Shown here in pieces: positions 36,254 through 44,325 of a DNA stretch of 64,000 nucleotides. Position 1 is the stretch's first letter. Every line of letters begins with the position of its first letter. The position numbers were made by a program, and so were the translations under genes. The notes under the pieces are model-generated. The model saw only the letters and a program-made list of their open reading frames with translations. It had not been told where the DNA came from and made no database searches. This stretch comes from Gammaproteobacteria bacterium (GTDB lineage: Bacteria; Pseudomonadota; Gammaproteobacteria; Steroidobacterales; Steroidobacteraceae): the NCBI GenBank assembly GCA_025358295.1, contig JANYJY010000045.1, positions 41,004 through 105,003 of the forward strand, in the 5' to 3' direction.

Positions 36254-37142
36254 GGTGATTAAGACACTCGGCTTTCTGGGTACCGGAGTGATGGGCACGC
36301 CGATGGTGAGGCGCCTGCTTGCGGCGGGATTTGCCGTGAGAGTCTGGAATCGCACATCAGCGAAGACGGACTCGTTGCAGACGCTGGGGGCGGTGAATTC
36401 AAAGTCTCCCGCCGAGGCGGCCGACGGCGTGGATGCGCTTCTGCTTTGCTTATCGGACGCCGCAGCGATGGAGGCAACGCTATTTGGAAGTCTGGGCGTG
36501 GTTCAAACTGCAGTGGTTCCCCCCCTCGTGATTGATTTTTCGACGATAGGGCCTGTCGCCACCCTGTCGCTCGCGCAGCGCCTGCACACCGCACGCCAAA
36601 TTGCATGGGTGGATGCGCCGGTCTCTGGGGGCGTTACAGGAGCTGAACAAGGGAAGCTGGCTATTTTCTGCGGCGGGTCGGAAGCAGACGTCGCACGAGC
36701 AGCAGCAATTTTCTCTGTACTGTCGCAGCGATTCACGAGAGTGGGATGCCTGGGCTCCGGCCAGACGTTGAAACTGTGCAACCAATTGATCGTTTCTGCC
36801 ACTGTCGCGGCAATCGCAGAATCCTTGGCACTCGCACGCGCAAGCGGACTTAAGATAGAAACGCTGCCGGAGGCATTGGCAGGCGGATTTGCCGACTCGT
36901 TACCGCTACAAGTGTTTGGGCGGCGAATGGCAATGAACGTTTCCGAGCCGGTCCTGGGAGAGCTCGGACTGATGTTAAAGGACGTGCGTGCCGTGCACGC
37001 TCTGGCCGAGGCGACACAAATTCGACTCCCCATGTTGGCGGCCACATTGGAGGTATATCTGCATTCAGAACAATGCGGGTTGCTGTGCAAGGATTTGTCA
37101 GCATTATTTTCGCTGTACGACCGGCCAAACTCAGCTCGCTAG
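36243..37142 (+). CDS. NAD(P)-dependent beta-hydroxyacid dehydrogenase
   Basis: A 299-residue member of the 3-hydroxyisobutyrate/tartronate-semialdehyde dehydrogenase family. The N-terminal dinucleotide motif is GFLGTGVMG (10-18). The substrate-binding DAPVSGG is at 124-130, and the catalytic Lys177 lies in [11 protein letters not shown]. It would interconvert a beta-hydroxyacid and its semialdehyde with NAD(P). The start overlaps the dehydratase by 11 bases, so the two enzymes likely act consecutively in one pathway. Confidence 0.92.
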   Translation: MTRKVIKTLGFLGTGVMGTPMVRRLLAAGFAVRVWNRTSAKTDSLQTLGAVNSKSPAEAADGVDALLLCLSDAAAMEATLFGSLGVVQTAVVPPLVIDFSTIGPVATLSLAQRLHTARQIAWVDAPVSGGVTGAEQGKLAIFCGGSEADVARAAAIFSVLSQRFTRVGCLGSGQTLKLCNQLIVSATVAAIAESLALARASGLKIETLPEALAGGFADSLPLQVFGRRMAMNVSEPVLGELGLMLKDVRAVHALAEATQIRLPMLAATLEVYLHSEQCGLLCKDLSALFSLYDRPNSAR

Positions 37143-37203
37143 GACTGCACCGACTTCGCAAGATCTGCACCATACCCTGTGGCAACTCGCGTACGCTGAG
37201 CCG

Positions 37204-38916
37204 ATGCGTGCAGTTTTGCTTCGACTCATACAAGCGTGGGCGTGCGCCGGCATGGCCGCGTGCCTTTTAAATGCCGAGGTCGCTCTAGCGTCACCAGGCG
37301 CAAAACTTCCGACACTCGATAGCGCCCTTGCGCAACTTCAAAACGCGCAACCCGCCGCCGCAGCGACGTCGCTCAAAGTTCTGACCGACAGGGATCCTAA
37401 AAACGCTGCCGCCTGGCGCGCGCTGGGCACTGCCGATCTCATGTTGAAGCACTTTGATGCCGCCATTGCCGATTTTCAACACGCCCTGTCCATTCAAACC
37501 GATTCGCCGCGCATTTTCTATCAACTGGGCGACGCCTACGCGGTGAAGCACGACCCCGAACATGCGTTCGAGTGGCTGTCGCGCGCGCAAGCCAGCCATC
37601 GCTACGACATGACTGAAATCTCTGAGGATGTGCACCTCGTCGGCCTGCGCACCGATGCGCGCTTCAATGCGCTCTTGCCGAGCGCCGCGGATTTCGAACA
37701 GCCCTTCGTCGAACCGGTAAAAATCATCCGCGAGTGGCACGGCGAAGCCGCAGGCGATCAATTCGGCTGGATTGCGCGCAACGTCGGTGACGTCGACGGC
37801 GACGGGATCACCGACATCGTCACTTCCGCACCGACGCACGGTGACCACTCCGGCCGCGTCTACGTGTATTCGGTCGGCACCGGCAAGCTGCTCTGGACGG
37901 CGGACGGGGCCCCCGGCGATGAACTCGGCTCTGGGGTCGAGGGCATTGGCGATGCCAATGGGGACGGCATTCCCGACGTCGCCGCCTCCGGCCCCTCTGC
38001 CGCCGGCGTCGCCTACATCTATTCCGGCAACGACGGCCACATTTTGCAGACCTTTAAACCCACACGCCGCGACGAACTCTTCGGCAATCACATCTCCGGT
38101 GCCGGGGATGTCAACGGCGACGGCCACGCCGATCTCGTCATCGGCGCACCGGGCAAGCCCGGCGAGCACACCAACTCAGGTCACGCTTACTTGTATTCCG
38201 GCAAAGACGGCACGCTTTTATATACGCTCGCCGGCGAGCGGCCCGGCGATGAATTCGGCAGTGCGGTCGCGGGCTATTCGAACGGCACACACCATCTATT
38301 GGTCGTGGGCGCGCCGCGCGCGGGCCCCAAGCATCGCGGCCGCGTCTATGTCTATAACGACTATTCGGGCAACGCGCGTTTCATCATTGACGCCGATGCC
38401 ACGGGAAATGCGCTCGGTGCGATGTTCGTTTCGGTCATGGGCGACATGGACGGCGATGGTACGAACGACATATTTGTCTCGGACTGGAGTAATGCCGCGA
38501 AGGGTGCTTCCACCGGGCGCATTTACGTGCACTCGGGCCGCACCGGTGCACGCCTCCTGACCCTCACGGGTGAATCCAGCGGCGACGGCTTCGGCACCAG
38601 CAAATCCACCGCCGGCGATGTGGACGGCGATGGTCACGCCGATCTCATCGTCGGCGCGTGGCAATTCGCGGGCGCTGCGATTTCCGGTGGCCGCGCCTAC
38701 TTATATTCAGGCAAGGACGGCCATCTCATCAAGACCTTCACCTGTAAAACGCCAGGCGATACGTTCGGTTTCGATGCCGTGAGCTTGGGCGATGTCGATG
38801 GTGACGGCACGGCGGATCTTCTGATCACCTCCGGCTGGAGCGGCGTCACGGGTCACCACTCCGGTCGCGTGTTCATTATTTCCAGCGGCGTGCCCACCGC
38901 AAAGCCGGCCAAATAA
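37204..38916 (+). CDS. Exported TPR and FG-GAP repeat protein
   Basis: A 570-residue protein from ATG 37204 with a signal peptide (LIQAWACAGMAACLLNAEVA). A short TPR-like helical region (about 40-125, DPKNAAAWRALGTADLMLKH) is followed by seven FG-GAP/VCBS-type units from about residue 175. Six of them carry calcium-binding DxDGDGxxD loops (DVDGDGITD, DANGDGIPD, DVNGDGHAD, DMDGDGTND, DVDGDGHAD, DVDGDGTAD); the fourth has lost it. Integrin-alpha-like propellers of this kind mediate surface interactions or ligand binding. The longer open frame further upstream overlaps the previous gene and is rejected. Confidence 0.88.
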   Translation: MRAVLLRLIQAWACAGMAACLLNAEVALASPGAKLPTLDSALAQLQNAQPAAAATSLKVLTDRDPKNAAAWRALGTADLMLKHFDAAIADFQHALSIQTDSPRIFYQLGDAYAVKHDPEHAFEWLSRAQASHRYDMTEISEDVHLVGLRTDARFNALLPSAADFEQPFVEPVKIIREWHGEAAGDQFGWIARNVGDVDGDGITDIVTSAPTHGDHSGRVYVYSVGTGKLLWTADGAPGDELGSGVEGIGDANGDGIPDVAASGPSAAGVAYIYSGNDGHILQTFKPTRRDELFGNHISGAGDVNGDGHADLVIGAPGKPGEHTNSGHAYLYSGKDGTLLYTLAGERPGDEFGSAVAGYSNGTHHLLVVGAPRAGPKHRGRVYVYNDYSGNARFIIDADATGNALGAMFVSVMGDMDGDGTNDIFVSDWSNAAKGASTGRIYVHSGRTGARLLTLTGESSGDGFGTSKSTAGDVDGDGHADLIVGAWQFAGAAISGGRAYLYSGKDGHLIKTFTCKTPGDTFGFDAVSLGDVDGDGTADLLITSGWSGVTGHHSGRVFIISSGVPTAKPAK

Positions 38917-38990
38917 ACCAATTCGGCAAGATCTGAAACCTCTCGTGAGCTCTACCTCTGTAGCGTCGGCAGCGACAGCAGGAGTAGTTC

Positions 38991-40016
38991 ATGAGACTTA
39001 TCGATCGGATCATTCAATGTCGCACGCCCTTTATCGTTGCGAATAATAGCACCGGACAACACACTAACTTATCCGGCGCGATGAACGCCGCCGAGAGCTT
39101 ACGGCGCTGCCCAATCCGCTACGTGCTTGACGATGCCCTCACGATACTGTGCACCGACCTCGCCTATTCAACCGGCAGCACGGTCATGTCTTGCGCCGAT
39201 CTGATCCGCGTGCCCGCAGAAAACATTTGGGTGGAATGGTGCGACAAGCCATGGCAAAAGGCCTTGGCTCGCAATGGCCTGTTCGTGCCCGCCGACAATC
39301 CGCCCTTGTGCGGCCGCTACGGTATGTACATTCGCGCCTCGAGCGACGGACTGCGCGGCCTGATCCGCTCCTACTGGTCTTTGGGCGACGCAGACACGGA
39401 CCTGCACGCCAGCGCCACCCAGGCGCGCTTTTATCTCGATTCCACCGAACCGCAATCCCAGGCAGTAGACAGCGCGAGCATGCGCGTGTTTGCGCACATG
39501 ATGGATCCTGAAGGTGTACTGAGCCGCTGCTTTCATTTCGAATTCGAACCGACTTGGGCCAAGTACTACCAAGAGGTCGCTCCCTCACCACTCGCGCAGC
39601 AACGCATCCTGCATCACTCCATCGGCTGCGTCGCACTCGCGGTACCGGTACTGCTCGCGTTCCTGCTGTTGCTCGCCACCCGCGCCGGCCTGCCGCAACG
39701 CGTCGCACCCCTGGATCGCCTGAACAAAGCCCGCGCTCGTTTAGGGCGAGTTCCTTTGGCCGAGCATGTCGAAGTCTTCGCCCCAATCCTCCCGCAGTAC
39801 CGCGCCCTGCAAGTAGAGGAGACATCCAACGTCCGCCGCGCGCCGCGGCTACACCATGTCCGCGGCCATCTGGTACGTCGCAACGATCGCCTATTCTGGC
39901 GAGTCCCGCATGTACGGGGGAAGACCAGCGCGGGATTTCTAAAATCCAGAACCGTGGTGTGGCGTTTCGATGCCGCTCAGCGCCGCGAACGCAGCTCGCG
40001 CGGCTCCACGCCATAG
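38991..40016 (+). CDS. Protein of unknown function with one membrane segment
   Basis: A 341-residue frame after a good ribosome binding site (AGGAG, 6 bases before ATG). The N-terminal ~200 residues look globular and cytoplasmic. A single hydrophobic segment (CVALAVPVLLAFLLLLATRA) is near residue 215. A basic C-terminal tail follows with HHVRGHLVRRNDRLFWRVPHVRG, a motif I associate with unnamed proteins in alphaproteobacteria and phage-like loci. The last 40 bases overlap the 3' end of the convergent AraC gene. I do not recognise a function. Confidence 0.6.
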   Translation: MRLIDRIIQCRTPFIVANNSTGQHTNLSGAMNAAESLRRCPIRYVLDDALTILCTDLAYSTGSTVMSCADLIRVPAENIWVEWCDKPWQKALARNGLFVPADNPPLCGRYGMYIRASSDGLRGLIRSYWSLGDADTDLHASATQARFYLDSTEPQSQAVDSASMRVFAHMMDPEGVLSRCFHFEFEPTWAKYYQEVAPSPLAQQRILHHSIGCVALAVPVLLAFLLLLATRAGLPQRVAPLDRLNKARARLGRVPLAEHVEVFAPILPQYRALQVEETSNVRRAPRLHHVRGHLVRRNDRLFWRVPHVRGKTSAGFLKSRTVVWRFDAAQRRERSSRGSTP

Positions 40017-40900
40017 TGCGCACGCAAATGCCGGTATAAACTCGTGCGGCTGCCGAAGCCCACATGCTCTGCAATCACATTCATCGACCAGTCCGAATCC
40101 TGCAGTAATCGCAACGCAGCCGCGGAGCGCTTGCGGCTCAAATATTCGCTCGGCGATACCTGGTATACAGTCTTGAACACCCGTAGAAAATGAAACGACG
40201 ATAAATGCGCCGCCGCCGCGATGTCCTTGAGCTGCAGCGCGTCGCGATAACGAGTCTGGATGAAATCCATGCCCAAGCTCAAGCGTCGCATCAATTCGTG
40301 CCGCGTCGCGGGTTTGCGCGACGGCACCACCGACTCCACATCAATGGTCTTGTACTGCAGTCGCAGCATCCGCGCCAATAGGAACAGCAACTGCTCCTCG
40401 ATCCAGGCATCCTCCACGGGTCCCGCATCGATCGCCCTGCGAATATGCCGCAGCACCGGGCTGACCAGACTCTCGTGTTCGTACAAGCGTTCTGCAAATT
40501 CCACCGGCCAATGGTCCGGATCCGCTGGCTCGTCGAGCGCCGCTGTGGACTTCAGCAACGAATGCCACACCTCCGCGGCCACGCGCCGTTCGAAGAAAAT
40601 TGAAAACGAATGCACGGGCTGCAAGCTCTCGATGCGGCTGGCGTAGACGCGATTGTGGTTGAAGATTGCAAAGGTGTCGTCGTCCACCGTGATGCGCCGG
40701 CCATCCAGAAAATAGTCCTCCGCGCCGCCTACCGCAGCCTTGATGGAGAGCAGCTGTTTGAACTCCGTATATTCCGCGCGGCGCGTGCGCGCCGAAATGA
40801 CTGCGCTTTCGTGCCCCCAGCGGGCGTAAAAGCTGTGCCGAAACTGCGGGTTCCAAACTGCGGGCATGGCTCGATAAATCATAAGATCCTCATTTTGCAC
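39977..40900 (-). CDS. AraC-family transcriptional regulator
   Basis: A 307-residue regulator. The C-terminal tandem HTH is at about residues 205-300: DIAAAAHLSSFHFLRVFKT for the first and IAEHVGFGSRTSLYRHLR for the second, with the sequence HYGVEPREL at the end. The N-terminal domain is a cupin-like ligand-binding module. It diverges from a large TonB-dependent receptor 189 bases away and probably controls it. Its 3' end overlaps the neighbouring unknown gene by 40 bases. Confidence 0.93.
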   Translation of the reverse strand: MQNEDLMIYRAMPAVWNPQFRHSFYARWGHESAVISARTRRAEYTEFKQLLSIKAAVGGAEDYFLDGRRITVDDDTFAIFNHNRVYASRIESLQPVHSFSIFFERRVAAEVWHSLLKSTAALDEPADPDHWPVEFAERLYEHESLVSPVLRHIRRAIDAGPVEDAWIEEQLLFLLARMLRLQYKTIDVESVVPSRKPATRHELMRRLSLGMDFIQTRYRDALQLKDIAAAAHLSSFHFLRVFKTVYQVSPSEYLSRKRSAAALRLLQDSDWSMNVIAEHVGFGSRTSLYRHLRAHYGVEPRELRSRR

Positions 40901-40996
40901 CTTAATGCGGCCTCGCCGCCAGGACGTTGCAGTTCTTGCTCGAAAGGCCGGTTATGTCCAAAAACACACGTTTTATTTGCGCGAATGAAACAACAA

Positions 40997-41012
40997 CAGT
41001 TGGCAACAACTG
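40997..41012. promoter_or_regulatory. Inverted repeat in the AraC/TBDR divergent region
   Basis: CAGTTG and CAACTG arms around GCAA, in the 189 bases between the divergent AraC regulator and the TonB-dependent receptor. Adjacent CAACAAC repeats make it a candidate regulator site. Short; confidence is modest. Confidence 0.3.
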
Positions 41013-41089
41013 CACCTTGAGGGGCCCTCGCCGTTCCTACACTCCCCTGCAATCTGGTTTTACCCAGAATCACGAAATGGGGATTGTTC

Positions 41090-44000
41090 ATGGGCTACCT
41101 CTCTCGCTTCCGCGCAACGCTCTTGCTGGTCGGCCTTTGCGCCACCTCCGCGCCACCGGCTTTTTCGCAAATCTCTGCTGCCGCCGCGCCGAGCAGCGAC
41201 ATCTCGGAAATCACGGTGACCGGGTCCCGCATCAGGCTACCCAACGTCAGCAGCAGCAGTCCGATTCAAGTTGTCACCCAACAGGACATTCAAACATCTG
41301 GAAAAATCGATGTCAGCGATGTGATTTTGCAACTTCCGCAGAACTTCAATAATTCCTTCAGTGATTTCAATGGCCGTACGGCGGCGCTGACAGTGGCCGG
41401 CGGTCTTGCCACGGCGGATCTACGCGGTTTGGGGCCGCAGCGCACGTTGGTTTTGGTGAACGGCCGACGTCTTGGCGCCGCCGATGCCAATACTGCGAAT
41501 CCGAATCCGGCACCCGATCTCGATCAGATTCCGGCGGCGTTGATCGAACGCATCGATGTGGTCACCGGCGGTGCCTCGGCGACGTATGGCTCGGATGCGA
41601 TCGCCGGCGTCATCAATTTCATCATGAAGAAGAACTTCGAGGGTCTCGAGATCAGCGGCCAAGTCGGTGAGAACTGGCATTCTCAGCACTCAACGTTCAC
41701 GCAGAATCTTGAACGGCAAGATGGCCTCACCCCACCCACCGGCGACATTCACGACGGTAAGAACAAAGGCTTCGATATTATTGCCGGCTCCAGCCTCGCC
41801 GAAGGCAAAGGCAACGTCACCGCCTACTTCAGTTATCTGCAAGCCGATCCGGTGCCGAGCGGCAATCGCGATTTCGGCGCCTGCCAGCTGAACGCCTCGC
41901 CCAACGCCGCCGGCACCGCCTACACCGGCGCGGTCTGCTCCGGCTCCGGCAATTCGAATTTCTTCCAGGTCAACGGCGGCACCATCTACTCGGTATTGGG
42001 CAATCGATTCGTGCCGAATGGTTCGGTGGCCACCAACCCGCCCGCGGTGTTCAACTCGCAGCCCTACATTTACAACGGCCGCGATGACCTGCGCTACACA
42101 GCCGGGTTTATGGCGCACGTCGACGTAAGCGATTTCGCCAAGCCTTACACTGAATTCGGTTTCATGAACGATCGTACCGATCAGAAGATCGCACCCTCAG
42201 CGCTGTTTCGGGGCGCCAACCCCCTGGACCCCACGGGCGCTAACAGCTACAACGTCAATTGCGACAATCCGTTCTTAAGTTCCCAGCAAGCCGGCATTCT
42301 CTGCACTCCGGCACAGCTCGCCTACGTGGCGAGGAATCCCGGAACCGCCTGCCTATTCCCCAACGGTGGGGCATCGCCCAATTGCGCCAACGTCAACATT
42401 GGCCGCCGCAACGTTGAAGGCGGTGGCCGCGAGTCCTACTACGAGCACAACAACTATCGCGCTGTGATCGGCATGCAAGGCGATCTAGGCCCCGCGTGGA
42501 AGTACGACGCCTACGGCCAGTATTACTACACCACTTTCTTCAACATCAACAAGCAGTACCTGAGTTTCGCGGGCATCACCAATGCCTTGCAGGTGAAGGG
42601 CAGCGCCGCGAATCCGGTGTGCATCAGCGGGGCGCCTTGCGTTCCCTACAACATCTTCGCTGACGGTGGCGTCACCCAGAGTGCACTCGACTATCTGTAC
42701 CTAAACGGCTCAGCGTATGGCACCAATGCAGAACGCATCGCCCATGTCGATGTCACCGGCGACTTAGGCCAGTACGGCATCAAGTCGCCGTTCGCCAATG
42801 ATGGTCTATCGGTGAACGTAGGTTACGAACATCGCGCCGAACAGGAGGCATTCGATCCGGATTCCGGCGAACAAAGCGGATTGCTGTCCGGTTTCGGCGG
42901 CGCCACCGCAGCGATTCATCAAAGTTATCGCTTGAATGAGGAATTCATCGAGATCGGCGGCGCACTGGTGCAAGACAAGCCGGGTATCGCCAACCTAACT
43001 GTCGATACAGCCTTCCGGCGTTCCGACTATTCGACCACCGGCAACGTCAATACCGGCAAATTCGAGGTGCAGTACCAACCGGTCTCGAATGTGCGTTTCC
43101 GCGGTTCCTACCAGAAAGCCATCCGCGCGCCGAATTTGATCGAATTGTACAACCCGCCGGTGGTCGGATTGGTCACCGCCGCCAGCGACCCGTGTGCACC
43201 GAACGAGATTTCCGGCCTCCTCGTGGCCACACTCGCGCAGTGCCTGCGCACTGGCGTGACCGCCGCGCAGTACAACAGCGGCTCCATTCCTCAGGGCACC
43301 GGCAGCCAACTGTCTCAACTCCAGGGCGGCAATACGCAACTCAAACCGGAGAAGGCTGATTCATACAGCATCGGCGCGACCTTTACGCCCAGTTTCCTGT
43401 CCGGATTTTCCGGCAGCATCGATTACTACCAGATCAAGCTGAAAGACAGTATCGGCGCCATACCGCCAGGCCTGCTGCTGCAGGAATGCCTGAACACCGG
43501 CGATCCGCTATTCTGCAGCAAAATTGTTCGCAATCCGGTCGACGGCAGTTTGACCGGCGCAAGCGTCAGTGGTGGCGGTTACATCGTGCAGACAGCGCTC
43601 AACATCGGCGCGGCCACCGTCAGCGGCATCGATTTCCAAAGCACCTACAAGCTGCCGCTAGCAAACTTCGGTTCGCTGGGATTTGCTTTGAATGGCGCGC
43701 TGTTGCTGAAAGATGAGACCCAGCCGTTCCCCGGTGGCCCCACCTACGATTGCGCCGGATTATTCGGTGTGGTCTGCGGTACCGTTAATCCACGCTGGCG
43801 GCATAATTTACGTACTACCTGGACGACGCCCTGGAATGTGCAGCTCGCGGCGACCTGGCGCTTCATCGGCAAAGTCTCGCTCGATAACAACGATTCGAAT
43901 CCGCTGCTGAACGGCCACTCGTACTTGAACCAACACACCGGTCGCGCCGCGTTCAACTATTTCGACGCACGCCTCCCGAATTTCAGCTATATCGACTTGG

Positions 44001-44176
44001 CCGCCACGTGGCAGGCGTACAAAGGCATCGAAATTCGCGCCGGCATGAACAATATGCTCGACAAGGACCCGCCCCTCGTGACATCGGAAATCACTGCTGG
44101 TGGCGCCAACAATACTTACGAGACTTACGACACCTTGGGTCGACAGTTGTTCGTCGCGTTCACCGCGAAGTTCTGA
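41090..44176 (+). CDS. Large TonB-dependent outer-membrane receptor
   Basis: A 1028-residue receptor. Signal peptide, then the EITVTGSRI TonB-box region, a plug with DLRGLGPQRTLVLVNGRR and SATYGSDAIAGVINFIMKK, and a long beta-barrel ending in FVAFTAKF with the C-terminal Phe. The plug motifs and size match the large Caulobacter/Sphingomonas-type receptors, which are common for oligosaccharides or other polymers. The ATG 41090 is preferred over TTG 41084, with GGGG upstream. It is divergent from the AraC regulator. A hairpin follows the stop. Confidence 0.93.
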   Translation: MGYLSRFRATLLLVGLCATSAPPAFSQISAAAAPSSDISEITVTGSRIRLPNVSSSSPIQVVTQQDIQTSGKIDVSDVILQLPQNFNNSFSDFNGRTAALTVAGGLATADLRGLGPQRTLVLVNGRRLGAADANTANPNPAPDLDQIPAALIERIDVVTGGASATYGSDAIAGVINFIMKKNFEGLEISGQVGENWHSQHSTFTQNLERQDGLTPPTGDIHDGKNKGFDIIAGSSLAEGKGNVTAYFSYLQADPVPSGNRDFGACQLNASPNAAGTAYTGAVCSGSGNSNFFQVNGGTIYSVLGNRFVPNGSVATNPPAVFNSQPYIYNGRDDLRYTAGFMAHVDVSDFAKPYTEFGFMNDRTDQKIAPSALFRGANPLDPTGANSYNVNCDNPFLSSQQAGILCTPAQLAYVARNPGTACLFPNGGASPNCANVNIGRRNVEGGGRESYYEHNNYRAVIGMQGDLGPAWKYDAYGQYYYTTFFNINKQYLSFAGITNALQVKGSAANPVCISGAPCVPYNIFADGGVTQSALDYLYLNGSAYGTNAERIAHVDVTGDLGQYGIKSPFANDGLSVNVGYEHRAEQEAFDPDSGEQSGLLSGFGGATAAIHQSYRLNEEFIEIGGALVQDKPGIANLTVDTAFRRSDYSTTGNVNTGKFEVQYQPVSNVRFRGSYQKAIRAPNLIELYNPPVVGLVTAASDPCAPNEISGLLVATLAQCLRTGVTAAQYNSGSIPQGTGSQLSQLQGGNTQLKPEKADSYSIGATFTPSFLSGFSGSIDYYQIKLKDSIGAIPPGLLLQECLNTGDPLFCSKIVRNPVDGSLTGASVSGGGYIVQTALNIGAATVSGIDFQSTYKLPLANFGSLGFALNGALLLKDETQPFPGGPTYDCAGLFGVVCGTVNPRWRHNLRTTWTTPWNVQLAATWRFIGKVSLDNNDSNPLLNGHSYLNQHTGRAAFNYFDARLPNFSYIDLAATWQAYKGIEIRAGMNNMLDKDPPLVTSEITAGGANNTYETYDTLGRQLFVAFTAKF

Positions 44177-44182
44177 TACAGC

Positions 44183-44210
44183 CCCCCTCGTTCCAACAGG
44201 CGCGAGGGGG
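44183..44210. terminator. Hairpin terminator between two convergent receptor genes
   Basis: CCCCCTCG at 44183-44190 pairs exactly with CGAGGGGG at 44203-44210 around a 12-base loop; ATTCT follows. It begins 7 bases after the stop of the plus-strand receptor and lies between two convergent TonB-dependent receptors. Confidence 0.55.
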
Positions 44211-44325
44211 ATTCTCACGATGTCTTGCTTGGAAGACAGGGCCGAGGTTTGAACTCGAGCGTGACCGGTTGACGATCTCGTGTGCGAGACCGGGATACTT
44301 GAATTGGGGATCGGCACCTGCGCGT

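Noticed and set aside
36988..37203. N-terminal extension of the FG-GAP protein
   Set aside because: It overlaps the 3' end of the dehydrogenase gene, and the signal peptide begins at ATG 37204.
37291..38169. Minus-strand frame of 292 residues opposite the FG-GAP gene
   Set aside because: The repeated DVDGDG codons give a repetitive open antisense frame; the sense strand carries the signal peptide and repeats.
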